Shown: in pieces, positions 22,396 through 30,961 of the stretch
Layout: every line of letters starts with the position of its first letter
How positions within the stretch are numbered: the stretch's first letter is position 1
Assembly: GCA_945906105.1 (NCBI GenBank)
Contig: CAMDQO010000028.1
Span: 1-35,066, forward strand
Reading direction: 5' to 3'
DNA: 35,066 nt
DNA from: Novosphingobium sp. Chol11
GTDB taxonomy: Bacteria > Pseudomonadota > Alphaproteobacteria > Sphingomonadales > Sphingomonadaceae
Notes under the pieces: generated by a model
Seen by the model: only the letters and a program-made list of their open reading frames with translations
What the model was told of the DNA's origin: nothing
Database searches by the model: none
Position numbers and translations under genes: made by a program

Positions 22396-23825
22396 TGCCC
22401 CACCTGTTCGCCGCGCTCCAGACCTGATGCGGCGAGTTGCTCGTCGATCTGTGCCATCAGCCGCGCCAGACCGGCCTCGCTGAGGCTTTCGGCGCGGGCT
22501 ACCAACACGTCCTGCGTGTTCGAGGCGCGCAGCAGCCACCAGCCGTCGGGTGTGTTGACGCGCACGCCGTCGGTGGCGTTCACATCCGCGCCCGATGCTG
22601 AAAGCCGCGCCTTCACCTCGTCGATCACCGCGAACTTGCGGGCTTCATCAACCTGAAAGCGCAGTTCGGGGGTGTTGATCATCGGTGGCATCTCGCCGCG
22701 CAAGCGGGTGACGCTCTTGCCGAGCCTTGCGGAGGCAGCAATCAGCCGGATCGCCGCGTAAAGCGCATCGTCATAGCCATAGTATTCATGCGCAAAGAAC
22801 ACGTGCCCGCTCATCTCGCCCGCCAGTGGCGCGCCAGTTTCCTTCATTTTGGATTTGATAAGGCTGTGTCCGGTTTTCCACATAAGTGGCTGTCCACCAA
22901 ATTCGCGCACTTTGTCGAATAGAGCACTGGAAGCCTTTACATCCGCGATAATCGTGGCTCCGGGCACCTGCTTCAGGAGGTCTTCGGCATAGATCATGAG
23001 CAACTGGTCACCCCAGATCACGCGGCCTTCGCCATCCACCGCGCCGATCCGATCACCATCGCCGTCAAAAGCCACTCCGAAATGGAGGTTCTTCTCGGCG
23101 ACGAGCGCCTTCAGGTCTGCAAGGTTCTTCTCCTCGGTGGGATCCGGGTGATGGTTCGGGAACGTCCCGTCCACTTCAGTGAAGAGAAGATGATGTTCAC
23201 CGGGAAGCTTTTTGGTCAGCAGTTCAAGCGCGGGTCCGGCGGCACCGTTGCCCGCGTCCCATCCGATCCGAAGAGCGGACAGCTGCTCCGGGGCGATCCC
23301 GTCGAGCCCTTCGATGATGCGGTCAATATAAGTGTCGAGGATCTCAACGCTCTCATGGACGCCCTTAATTCCGCTCCCGGCGCTCCCACTCTCGGCAGCA
23401 TCGATCCAGTCACCCGCAGCAGCCATTTCGCCGAGTTTCAGAATGTCCGCGCCAAAGAACGGTCGGCCCATAAATACCAGCTTGAAGCCATTGTAATTGG
23501 CGGGATTGTGGCTGCCAGTTATCTGAATGCCGCCCTGCACATCTTCCATTGATGCCTCGGCGTAATAGAGCATCGGCGTGGGCCCCATGCCAACGCAGAC
23601 CACATCAACGCCGCTGGTGTTAAGCCCGTCGATCAGCGCATCGACCAGCATGGTTGAGCTGACCCGCCCGTCATAGCCCACTGCCACCTTGGTGCCGCCA
23701 GCGCGGCGCAGCAGTGTGGCAAATCCCCGGCCAATCGCCCGCGCATCCTCTGCGCCTAAAGTTTCGCCGATGATCCCGCGGATATCGTATTCGCGCAGAA
23801 CCGTGCTGTGGAACTGGTGAGTCAT
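22392..23825 (-). CDS. pgm: Phosphoglucomutase/phosphomannomutase
   Basis: A 477-residue alpha-D-phosphohexomutase, interconverting hexose 6- and 1-phosphates to feed nucleotide-sugar and surface polysaccharide synthesis. The phosphoserine loop TGSHNP is at 103-108 (Ser105), the metal-binding DGDGDR at 254-259, a sugar-recognition GEMSGH follows later, and a C-terminal LRASNTQD phosphate-binding loop is present. The bifunctional PMM/PGM (AlgC-like) subtype is likely. It is third in an operon after mipZ and the J protein (9-base gap). Its TAG stop lies in the terminal repeat of the palindromic element, so the last codons may have changed on insertion. Confidence 0.93.
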   Translation of the reverse strand: MTHQFHSTVLREYDIRGIIGETLGAEDARAIGRGFATLLRRAGGTKVAVGYDGRVSSTMLVDALIDGLNTSGVDVVCVGMGPTPMLYYAEASMEDVQGGIQITGSHNPANYNGFKLVFMGRPFFGADILKLGEMAAAGDWIDAAESGSAGSGIKGVHESVEILDTYIDRIIEGLDGIAPEQLSALRIGWDAGNGAAGPALELLTKKLPGEHHLLFTEVDGTFPNHHPDPTEEKNLADLKALVAEKNLHFGVAFDGDGDRIGAVDGEGRVIWGDQLLMIYAEDLLKQVPGATIIADVKASSALFDKVREFGGQPLMWKTGHSLIKSKMKETGAPLAGEMSGHVFFAHEYYGYDDALYAAIRLIAASARLGKSVTRLRGEMPPMINTPELRFQVDEARKFAVIDEVKARLSASGADVNATDGVRVNTPDGWWLLRASNTQDVLVARAESLSEAGLARLMAQIDEQLAASGLERGEQVGH

Positions 23826-23834
23826 GATGGGCTT

Positions 23835-24125
23835 TCAGTTTTCGATGTGGAGTTCGGCAAGCAGCAGATCGCGCGCCGCGGTCACTTCATGGACCTGCGC
23901 ATTGCTGCCGCCGCGATCGGGATGGACCAGCGCCAGTTTGCGGCGATGAGCCTCATTTATTTCACTCGGCGTGGCATTGCTGCTGACACCTAGCAATTTG
24001 CGTGCCCCCAGCACGGCCTGCTGGCGGGTAGTACGATTGCTCAGATAGTCCCACGGCCATTGCCCGGTAATCATGCGGCAGCCATATGACAGAACCAAGG
24101 CTGCGATCAGGAATTTGACAATCAT
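23835..24125 (-). CDS. Membrane-anchored J-domain protein
   Basis: A 96-residue protein with one N-terminal hydrophobic segment (about 3-17) and a C-terminal J domain (about 40-96) carrying the diagnostic HPD at 68-70 (LALVHPDRGG). It should stimulate an Hsp70 (DnaK) at the membrane. The architecture resembles the mitochondrial import J protein Tim14/Pam18, a similarity noted for small alphaproteobacterial J proteins. It sits between mipZ (19-base gap) and pgm (9-base gap) in a minus-strand operon. The client is unknown. Confidence 0.88.
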   Translation of the reverse strand: MIVKFLIAALVLSYGCRMITGQWPWDYLSNRTTRQQAVLGARKLLGVSSNATPSEINEAHRRKLALVHPDRGGSNAQVHEVTAARDLLLAELHIEN

Positions 24126-24144
24126 GGACGAATTTCCGTCTTGC

Positions 24145-24969
24145 TCACGCGCTTGCCGCCAGCACCAGTTCCGGCTCGTGCCTGGCGGGCATCGGCAGGT
24201 TCAGCTGGGCCAGCAGTGAACGCAATTCCTGCCGGGCAACCAGGTGGCTGGTGCCCAGATCACCAAGATGCCCCTTGTCGAGCAGGGTCAGCCCGGAAGG
24301 GAACAATTCGCGGTAGATCACGCGTTCCGACAGGCCACTGGCGATGCGGAAGCCGACCCGCTTGGACAGTTCGGTGAGCGCGCCATCCAGGCGGCGCATA
24401 TTGCGCGCCTCGACATGGCCGGTGCGGTTGCGCACCACCACCCAGTCCATTTCGCGCTTGCCGTCTTTGATTGTCGACATCGCCCGTTTCTTACGCGCCT
24501 CCCAGATCAGCTCGGCGTAGAATGACAAGCGGCGAACCTTGAAGGTTTCGGCATCGACCTGACCGATCAGATCGAAATCGACGAAACTATCATTTAGCGG
24601 CGTGACCAGTGTATCAGCCCCGGTTGCAGCGTGGCGGGCAAAGACATCGTCGCGGCCGGGAGTGTCGAAAACGAGGAAATCGGCGTCCTTGCTCATATCC
24701 GCGATCAGTTCATCAAGCTGTTCGATGGTATCGCCTTCGAACACCGTAAAGCGCGCAGAGGCCAGTGTGATGCCGCGCCGTTTTTCCGTCTCGGCACGGT
24801 TTTCCAGATAGCGGTGCAGCGTGCGCTGGCGCGGATCGAGGTCAATCGCGGCAACCCGGGCACCTTGAAAGGCCAGAGCCATAGCGACGTGAACGGCCGT
24901 GGTCGATTTGCCGGTGCCGCCTTTTTCATTGGCAAAGACGATACGATGGGGAACTGATGGCGACGACAC
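24145..24969 (-). CDS. mipZ: MipZ, division-plane positioning ATPase
   Basis: A 274-residue ParA/MinD-family ATPase. The deviant Walker A KGGTGKST (16-23) follows RIVFANE. RTLHRYLENRAETEKRRGI after the DLDPRQ motif, and VFDTPGRDD (Walker B region), are characteristic of MipZ rather than plasmid ParA. In Caulobacter MipZ binds ParB at the origin and inhibits FtsZ so that division occurs at midcell. The C-terminal extension EPELVLAASA is likely flexible. It leads an operon with the J protein and pgm and is divergent from panC across about 100 bases, a neighbourhood I associate with sphingomonads. Confidence 0.93.
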   Translation of the reverse strand: MSSPSVPHRIVFANEKGGTGKSTTAVHVAMALAFQGARVAAIDLDPRQRTLHRYLENRAETEKRRGITLASARFTVFEGDTIEQLDELIADMSKDADFLVFDTPGRDDVFARHAATGADTLVTPLNDSFVDFDLIGQVDAETFKVRRLSFYAELIWEARKKRAMSTIKDGKREMDWVVVRNRTGHVEARNMRRLDGALTELSKRVGFRIASGLSERVIYRELFPSGLTLLDKGHLGDLGTSHLVARQELRSLLAQLNLPMPARHEPELVLAASA

Positions 24970-25072
24970 GGGTGACCTTTGATCCTATTCTGGTGTTTGA
25001 CGTGAAGAGCAGTGGCGATATGGGCCGTATTGCTGGCCCCGTTGCCCGCTCATACTGCAAGGGACTCCTCCG

Positions 25073-25927
25073 GTGCAAACCGTCAATCAGATTGATCCAC
25101 TACGCAAAGCAGTTACCGCACTGCGTCAGGACGGCAAGATCGCGCTGGTGCCTACCATGGGCGCGCTGCACGAAGGCCATATGACACTGGTGCGTGAAGC
25201 GAAGAAGCGCGCCGCGCATGTCGTCGTCTCGATCTTCGTCAACCCGCGCCAGTTCGGGGCGGGAGAGGATCTTGACGCCTATCCGCGCCCGATGGAGCGC
25301 GACCAGGCCATGCTGCAGGCTGAAGGCGTTTCGCTGTTATGGGCACCCGATCCGCGCACGATGTATCCGGCGGGCTATGCCACCAATATTGCGGTCTCCG
25401 GCGTCAGCGATGGTCTGTGCGGAGCATCGCGTCCCGGCCATTTCGATGGCGTGGCAACAGTTGTGTGCAAGCTGTTTCATCAAGTACTCCCCGACCTTGC
25501 GCTGTTTGGCGAGAAGGACTGGCAGCAGCTTTCCGTGATCCGCCGCATGGCGCGCGATCTTGATCTGACCCGGCCCTATGCGGCTGACATCATCGGGGTG
25601 CCGACCGTGCGTGAAGCGGACGGGCTGGCGATGAGCTCGCGTAATGCCTATCTCACCGCTGAGGAGCGTGCCGCTGCTGCCACCTTGCCGCGCGCGATGC
25701 AGGCGGCGATTGCGCGGCTTGTTGCAGGGAGCACTGCTGCTTCAGCGCTCGCCAGCTTGCAGGCAGAACTGCGCGAGGCTGGCTTCGCCTCGGTTGACTA
25801 TGCCGAACTGTGTGATGCCGATTCGCTCGCATCTTTGGCAAAGCTGGGCGATGAACCGGCCCGATTGCTGGTCGCGGCGCGGATCGGCAAGGCGCGGCTC
25901 ATCGATAATATGGCGGCGGCCAAGTAA
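25073..25927 (+). CDS. panC: Pantothenate synthetase
   Basis: A 284-residue enzyme joining pantoate and beta-alanine with ATP to form pantothenate, the coenzyme A precursor. Motifs: [12 protein letters not shown] at 25-36 (HIGH-like nucleotidyl-transfer motif), FVNPRQF at 55-61, FGEKDWQQ at 145-152 and the KMSKS-like MSSRN at 187-191. It starts with GTG at 25073, the family's normal N-terminus ([14 protein letters not shown]). No clear panB is adjacent. It is divergent from mipZ. Intact and of normal length. Confidence 0.96.
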   Translation: MQTVNQIDPLRKAVTALRQDGKIALVPTMGALHEGHMTLVREAKKRAAHVVVSIFVNPRQFGAGEDLDAYPRPMERDQAMLQAEGVSLLWAPDPRTMYPAGYATNIAVSGVSDGLCGASRPGHFDGVATVVCKLFHQVLPDLALFGEKDWQQLSVIRRMARDLDLTRPYAADIIGVPTVREADGLAMSSRNAYLTAEERAAAATLPRAMQAAIARLVAGSTAASALASLQAELREAGFASVDYAELCDADSLASLAKLGDEPARLLVAARIGKARLIDNMAAAK

Positions 25928-26051
25928 TAACAGTATTCGTCATTTGCCTTGCGCGCTATGCTGCGGTTAACTCGGGCCGTATCGAGAATTACAGACGCTT
26001 GGCTTTGCTGGAGGGCATTGGCGCCGGCGTCACAACCACGGGGAATGCGAC

Positions 26052-26834
26052 ATGATCAGGAAGTTTCTTTACGGCGTAGCGGCTGTGAGCATCGCGCTCG
26101 GCAGCGTTTCGGCACAGGCGGCAGACAAGGGTTCTTCGGCCCATCAGGCCCAGAAAAAGGGTGAGGCGGAGATTCCGGTCTGCACCAAGAACCTTGGCAC
26201 CGTGGCGATTGTCGAGCCTGACAACCAGTGGTGGCGTGAACTGAACCTCGGCAGCCCCGAGGCGATCATCAAGATCTTCGTGCAGAAATCAGGCTGCTTC
26301 AGCCTGGTCAACCGTGGCCGCGCCATGCAGAGCCGCGCGATGGAGCGCGCCATGGCCGATCAGGGCGAGCTGCAGGACGGTTCAAACCTCGGCAAGGGAC
26401 AGGTCAAGGCGGCGGATTATTTCCTCCAGCCTGATATCGTCACCACCAACAAGAATTCGGGCGGTTCTGCGCTCGGCGGCGTGCTAGGCGGCATTGGTGG
26501 CGGCCTGTTCGGCCGTGGTGCCGGTGCAGTGCTGGGCGGCATCAACATCAAGAAGAGCGAGGCGAAAGTCACGCTTTCGGTAGTCAACGCCCGCACGACT
26601 GAGGAAGTGGCGCTGATCGAAGGCTACAAGCGTAAAAGCGATCTCAGCTTTGGCGGCGGTGGTGGCGGCCTGTTTGGCGGCGGCACTTTCGCGGCTGCTG
26701 GCGGCGGGGGCTATCAGGATACGGCGATCGGCCAGATTATCGTCCTCGCCTATCTCGATGCCTATACCAAGCTGGTCGGTCAGCTTGGCGGCCTGCCGGA
26801 TAATGCCGCTGCGGCGGCACCACAGGCCAAGTAA
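26052..26834 (+). CDS. CsgG/HfaB-like secreted protein
   Basis: A 260-residue protein with a signal peptide (1-23, cut after SAQA). The body resembles the CsgG domain: VAIVEPDNQWWRELNLGSP, FSLVNRGRAMQSRAMERAM, a YFLQPDIV strand, then VTLSVVNARTTEEVALIEGY. Glycine-rich segments at about 138-160 and 198-220 would sit near membrane-inserting loops. CsgG relatives are outer-membrane export or anchoring proteins (curli secretion, holdfast attachment); unlike CsgG, there is no lipobox Cys at the signal cleavage site. No curli or holdfast genes are adjacent, so the cargo is unknown. The gene is monocistronic with its own terminator. Confidence 0.78.
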   Translation: MIRKFLYGVAAVSIALGSVSAQAADKGSSAHQAQKKGEAEIPVCTKNLGTVAIVEPDNQWWRELNLGSPEAIIKIFVQKSGCFSLVNRGRAMQSRAMERAMADQGELQDGSNLGKGQVKAADYFLQPDIVTTNKNSGGSALGGVLGGIGGGLFGRGAGAVLGGINIKKSEAKVTLSVVNARTTEEVALIEGYKRKSDLSFGGGGGGLFGGGTFAAAGGGGYQDTAIGQIIVLAYLDAYTKLVGQLGGLPDNAAAAAPQAK

Positions 26835-26856
26835 GCTTAACCCGGATTTATTCCTG

Positions 26857-26893
26857 AAAAGGGGCTCCTTCCACACGGAAGGGGCCCTTTTTT
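26857..26893 (+). terminator. Rho-independent terminator after the CsgG-like gene
   Basis: AAAAGGGGCTCCTTCC and GGAAGGGGCCCTTTTTT form a long GC-rich stem around an ACAC loop, followed by a T-run on the plus strand. It lies about 25 bases after the stop codon of the CsgG-like gene and before the next plus-strand gene. Confidence 0.88.
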
Positions 26894-26989
26894 GTGCGCG
26901 ATCACATCACGGCGATATCTGCCTTGGCAATGTTGACAGCGCCCAGATGAAGTCGCCCAATGGCGGGGCGCAGCTTCAAAGGAATCAGC

Positions 26990-27853
26990 ATGGCAGGCAA
27001 AAATATCGGTCGGATCGGCATCTGGTCGATGGAACTGCGCTTTGGCGACAAGGCACTTGCGGCTGATGCCGCTGCCGAGCTTGATGACCTTGGCTATGGC
27101 GCGATCTGGGTGCCGGGCGGCATCGGCGGTGCGCTGCTGGACGATCTCGATCACCTGCTCGGCGCGACTTCCCGCGCGACCATCGCCTCGGGCATCCTCA
27201 ATGTGTGGAAGCACGAACCCGCCGAGGTGGCCGCATGGTTCATGGCCTTGCCCGCAGACCGCCAGAGCCGGGTGCTGCTGGGCCTGGGGGTCAGCCACAG
27301 TCACATCATCGGCGAAACCTGGGGCAAGCCGCTCGCCCTGATGCGCGACTATCTGGACAAGCTTGATGCCGAGGGCTTGCCAGCAGAGCATCTCTGCCTT
27401 GCCGCGCTCGGGCCAAAGATGCTGGAGCTTTCAGGCACCCGCACCGCCGGTGCCCACCCCTATCTCGTCACGCCCGAACACACCGCCAGCGCCCGGGCAG
27501 TGCTGGGGCAGGGGCCGCTGCTCGCACCCGAACAGGGCGTCGTGCTGGAGAGCGACCCGGCCAAGGCCCGCGAACTCGCACGCGGCGCGCTTAGCGGTTA
27601 TCTGCAATATCCCAACTATCGCAATTCCTGGGCAAGGCAGGGCTTTACCGAGCAAGATATGGCGGGCGGCGGCAGTGACCGGCTGGTCGATGCACTGTTC
27701 GCCTGGGGTTCGGCAGCAGACATTGCGAAGCGCGTAAACGCGCATTTCGCCGCCGGTGCTGATCACGTCTGTCTGCAAGTGGTGACGGGCGCAGGGCTGG
27801 ACGTAAATGCCGCCCGGCCCGTGTGGCGCGAACTGGCGGGGGTGTTGATCTGA
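26990..27853 (+). CDS. Luciferase-like (LLM) oxidoreductase, TIGR03620-like
   Basis: From the ATG at 26990 (AAAGGA upstream; an earlier in-frame start at 26960 lacks this) the product is 287 residues. The TIM-barrel pattern of bacterial luciferase-like monooxygenases is visible: GRIGIWSMELRFG at the N-terminus, LDDLGYGAIWVPGGIGG, ATIASGILNVW, then LLGLGVSHSH. It most resembles the LLM subgroup annotated as probable F420-dependent (TIGR03620). Many members in Gram-negative bacteria may use FMN instead, so the cofactor is uncertain. Substrate unknown. The gene converges on the glycosyltransferase at 27945. Confidence 0.8.
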   Translation: MAGKNIGRIGIWSMELRFGDKALAADAAAELDDLGYGAIWVPGGIGGALLDDLDHLLGATSRATIASGILNVWKHEPAEVAAWFMALPADRQSRVLLGLGVSHSHIIGETWGKPLALMRDYLDKLDAEGLPAEHLCLAALGPKMLELSGTRTAGAHPYLVTPEHTASARAVLGQGPLLAPEQGVVLESDPAKARELARGALSGYLQYPNYRNSWARQGFTEQDMAGGGSDRLVDALFAWGSAADIAKRVNAHFAAGADHVCLQVVTGAGLDVNAARPVWRELAGVLI

Positions 27854-27944
27854 TTTCTGACAACAGGCTCTAAACCGCGTTAATCCCTGTGGTTACGATC
27901 AAGGTTGCGCATGGTTTCGGCTGAGGGTGAATGGCGTAACCTGT

Positions 27945-29090
27945 TCATAGCCGGTGTGACGATTGGCGGGTTGCAATAAAGGCTTCGATTTTTTCGGCTC
28001 GGCGATCCCAGGTCAGGTCACTGGCTGCTTGTCGCGCCCTTTCCGACAAGTGCCGGGCAAGATCAGGCTCGCTCAGGATCTGGTCAAGCGCTGCTGCTCC
28101 GGCGGCGGGATCACCGGGCGGCACGAGCAGTGCATTGTGCCGGTGACGCAGCAGTTCAGCCGTATCTGGCGCCTCGGGAGCGAGGATCGGCCGACCTGCG
28201 GCAAGATAGGAAAACAGCTTGAGCGACATCACGCAATTCCCGTAGCGCTCCAGCGGGTCGCGCGATGTGGGCACCAGCAGCACATCCGCCGCCGCCAGCC
28301 AGACCGGCAAGGCCTCTGGAGATTGCCACGGCACGATCTGCACGTTGATACGCGATCGCGCCTCCGCCTCGATAGGCCCATCGCCTTCCGATCCGACCAG
28401 CAGGAACAAAATATCAGGCCTGAGGTCGGCAAGGGCCAGCAGCTGATCGAGCCCCTTCTTGGCGTTCACCCGTCCGGCATAGACTGCCGTCGCGCGATCT
28501 TGCGGCAATCCGAGTGCGGTGCGTGCCGCATCCTTCTGCGGCGGCGGGCGATCTGCCGATTCCACGCCGTTATGCGCCACGAGAATCTTCGCCGGATCGA
28601 CGCCCACCCGCTCGTAAGCGCGGCCGGCATAAGCCGAATGGACAATGAAGCCGAGGCACTTGCTTTGCCGCGCGGTCCACCTCACGAGCGGGCGGATCAC
28701 GGGCAGGTCATCGGGCCAGGGCCGGTAATGATCGGTCGCAAAGGGAATGGGCGGCAAGCTGCCAAGCCCCAGCATCGCCGGGATACGCGAATACAGCAGA
28801 TCAGCCCCGTTTAGCTCGGCATCACTAAACACCTGACGCAGCCACAGCAGGGTGCGAACCAATGCATCGCCCGCCCACCGGCTTGGTCGCTGGACCAGGG
28901 CGAAATCCCCCTCGACCTGGAAATAGACGCGCAGATCGGCGGGGGTGAGCGATGCATCCTGCGCGCCTTGCGGCATCAGCAGGGTCACTTCATGGCCGCG
29001 CCGGGCCAGCGCGGCGACAGTGCCCATCGTTTGCTGCTGACAAGCCTTGCGGCTGGGTCGCGACCACAACAGAGGATAGACGATCCGCAC
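27945..29090 (-). CDS. GT4-type glycosyltransferase
   Basis: A 381-residue GT-B fold enzyme, probably cytosolic or membrane-associated. The N-terminal acceptor half begins MRIVYPLLWSRPSRKACQQQ. The C-terminal donor half (about 195 onward) starts VYAGRVNAKKGLDQLL and has LLVGSEGDG, then a motif ending LKLFSYLAAGRPILAPEAPD with LLVPPGDPAAGAAAL. It should transfer a sugar from a nucleotide sugar to a surface glycan or lipid intermediate. It starts with GTG at 29090. A divergent methyltransferase begins 82 bases away, suggesting a shared promoter region within a polysaccharide locus. Confidence 0.88.
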   Translation of the reverse strand: MRIVYPLLWSRPSRKACQQQTMGTVAALARRGHEVTLLMPQGAQDASLTPADLRVYFQVEGDFALVQRPSRWAGDALVRTLLWLRQVFSDAELNGADLLYSRIPAMLGLGSLPPIPFATDHYRPWPDDLPVIRPLVRWTARQSKCLGFIVHSAYAGRAYERVGVDPAKILVAHNGVESADRPPPQKDAARTALGLPQDRATAVYAGRVNAKKGLDQLLALADLRPDILFLLVGSEGDGPIEAEARSRINVQIVPWQSPEALPVWLAAADVLLVPTSRDPLERYGNCVMSLKLFSYLAAGRPILAPEAPDTAELLRHRHNALLVPPGDPAAGAAALDQILSEPDLARHLSERARQAASDLTWDRRAEKIEAFIATRQSSHRL

Positions 29091-29171
29091 AGCACGAAGT
29101 TAGGTAAAGCGGCGCGATGGTCAATCACAATTCTGCTTGACCTGTGCTATGGCAGCGTGGCTCCTGCATGG

Positions 29172-29840
29172 ATGTTTGAACAGGAAGCGGTGCGGCTCCG
29201 CGAGATCTTGCTTTCGCACGATGGTGTGACGCCATTGCTCAACCTGGGCTCATCTGATGCGCGCTTCCGTGAGATGGCCAAGCCGCATATCGAGCGTGAG
29301 CTGTTTGCGCCACTGCGCGCTGCGGGCCTCGAAATCTTCCATGCCGACCTGCGGGACGCGCCCGGTGTTGATATCGTCGGGGATATTCTCGATCCCCAGA
29401 TTCAACAGCGGCTGCGCGAAGGCCGATTCGGCACCATCCTGATCGCCAATATGCTGGAGCATATCCGGGACCCTGCCGCCGTCGCTGCGGCTTGCGAGGA
29501 TATTGTCGGGGCCGGAGGGCTGATCCTCGCCACCGTTCCTTGCTCATACCCGTATCATGCCGATCCGCTAGATACGGGCTACCGGCCGACACCAGAGAGG
29601 CTCGCGACTTTGTTCACCAGATCTGATCCGCTGCTGACGGAGCAGATCGCAGGGCAGACCTATCGCGAACGGCTTGCCGAGCGCGGCGAATCTCGGGGTA
29701 TGGCCATGCTGCGCACCGTGCTCTGGGCGCTCATCTTTCCACTGCGACCAAAGAGTGCGCGCGCGCGGTTGAGCCGCTGGCACTGGTATAACCGGCCTTA
29801 CCGGGTCTCGATTGCCTTGGTGCGGGTCAGGGCGTCATAG
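29172..29840 (+). CDS. Class I SAM-dependent methyltransferase
   Basis: The first in-frame ATG that makes sense is at 29172, giving 222 residues. The frame is open upstream with plausible residues (LLDLCYGSVAPAW), so the true start may be a non-ATG codon nearer 29130. The SAM-binding motif I is LLNLGSSDARFRE (about 20-32), and ILIANMLEHIRDP is the acidic-loop region. The C-terminus has a hydrophobic stretch (MLRTVLWALIFPL), which may bind membrane. It probably methylates a glycan or a small substrate of the adjacent glycosyltransferases. Its last 43 bases overlap the 3' end of the convergent glycosyltransferase. Confidence 0.78.
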   Translation: MFEQEAVRLREILLSHDGVTPLLNLGSSDARFREMAKPHIERELFAPLRAAGLEIFHADLRDAPGVDIVGDILDPQIQQRLREGRFGTILIANMLEHIRDPAAVAAACEDIVGAGGLILATVPCSYPYHADPLDTGYRPTPERLATLFTRSDPLLTEQIAGQTYRERLAERGESRGMAMLRTVLWALIFPLRPKSARARLSRWHWYNRPYRVSIALVRVRAS

Positions 29841-30940
29841 CGTTCTTCAAGGTGCGCCATTTGCTGGATGATATCGAACTTTTCGCAGGCGATTGCCCGT
29901 CCGGCTGTGCCCATGCGCGCGCGCAGGTCCGGATCTGCGAGCAGCGCGCCAATATGCCGCGATAGCAGCTCCACCGCGCCTTCGGGGATGAGAAACCCGC
30001 TAAGCCCATCAGCCACCGCTTCGGCGATGCCGCCGTGGTCACTGGCAACGACCGGCAGGCCAGATGCCATCGCTTCGACGACGACATTGGGCAGCCCTTC
30101 GCTGTCGCCGTCCCGCGCGGTCAAGCTTGGCGCGACGAGCATCGCTGCCTGCCGCATACGCTCCGCAACCTCCTCTGGTGGCAGAGCGTCCAGGAAATCG
30201 ACCGCTTGACCAATCCCGAGATCGACCGCCAATCGGCGCAGCTTGGCTCGCAGCGGGCCGTCGCCCACGATTGTGAGCCGCGCCTTCGGATGTGCTGCGT
30301 TCACTCCGGCGAAAGCGTGAAGCAGCGTCTCCGTCCCCTTTTTCTCCACCAGCCGCCCGACATGGAGGATCGTCGCGCTATCGCTGCCCGCATCGCCGCC
30401 CGCTCTGGGACGAAAGCGGGCGAGATCGACGCCGTTGTAATGGGCGAAGGTCCGGCTGGCCGGAAAGCCGTGCGAAACTGCCTGGCTGCGCAGCGCGTCA
30501 GACACCGCCAGAAACAGGTCCCCTCGCTGCATCAACCGACGCTGGAAGAGCGCATAGCGCATCCATGACAGCCGACCCGACCCGAGCAAGGCTGCGCGCG
30601 AGCGGCTGACGTCATAGCCGCGAAGACTGGTGAGCAACGGCACGCCGAGCCGCTCTGGCAGTGGCAGGGCTCTCAGGCCGTCAGTGCCGAAATGGGCATG
30701 AATCAGAACGGGCTTGAACTTTTCAATTTCTGACGCGCGAGGGCGGATCAAGACGCGGCCGGCCAGCTCAGGCGGGATATGACCCTTGTCCTCAAACCCG
30801 ACAACCAAGGGCTGGTATCGCCTCAAACCCAGTGTTTGGGCGCGCACGAAGGTTTCCGATGCATTGAATACCGGCCCGCGAAAGATGACTACGACCGGCC
30901 GCTGGTCGGATCGGAATGGCTCTGGTAGGGGCTGCGGCAT
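29798..30940 (-). CDS. GT4 glycosyltransferase, colanic-acid WcaL-like
   Basis: From the ATG at 30940 the product is 380 residues; the frame stays open upstream to 31246 but that part reads through the flippase gene and is rejected. VVVIFRGPVFNASETFVRAQ opens the enzyme. HAHFGTDGLRALPL, HYNGVDLARFRP, ILHVGRLVEKKGTETLLHAF and the E-x7-E motif EGLPNVVVE followed by AMASGLPVVASDHGG are clear GT4 marks. It resembles WcaL-type transferases of exopolysaccharide assembly. Only 21 bases separate its start from the divergent flippase start. Its 3' end overlaps the methyltransferase by 43 bases. Confidence 0.9.
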   Translation of the reverse strand: MPQPLPEPFRSDQRPVVVIFRGPVFNASETFVRAQTLGLRRYQPLVVGFEDKGHIPPELAGRVLIRPRASEIEKFKPVLIHAHFGTDGLRALPLPERLGVPLLTSLRGYDVSRSRAALLGSGRLSWMRYALFQRRLMQRGDLFLAVSDALRSQAVSHGFPASRTFAHYNGVDLARFRPRAGGDAGSDSATILHVGRLVEKKGTETLLHAFAGVNAAHPKARLTIVGDGPLRAKLRRLAVDLGIGQAVDFLDALPPEEVAERMRQAAMLVAPSLTARDGDSEGLPNVVVEAMASGLPVVASDHGGIAEAVADGLSGFLIPEGAVELLSRHIGALLADPDLRARMGTAGRAIACEKFDIIQQMAHLEERYDALTRTKAIETR

Positions 30941-30961
30941 GAGCAGGGTTAGTGAGCGAGA

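Noticed and set aside
27891..27939. GGTTACG...CGTAACC inverted repeat between the LLM oxidoreductase and the glycosyltransferase
   Set aside because: Only seven base pairs with a loop of about 35 bases and no T-run; likely chance or a weak convergent end.
27963..28814. A 283-codon plus-strand frame opposite the first glycosyltransferase
   Set aside because: Antisense to a complete GT4 enzyme, with shadow composition.
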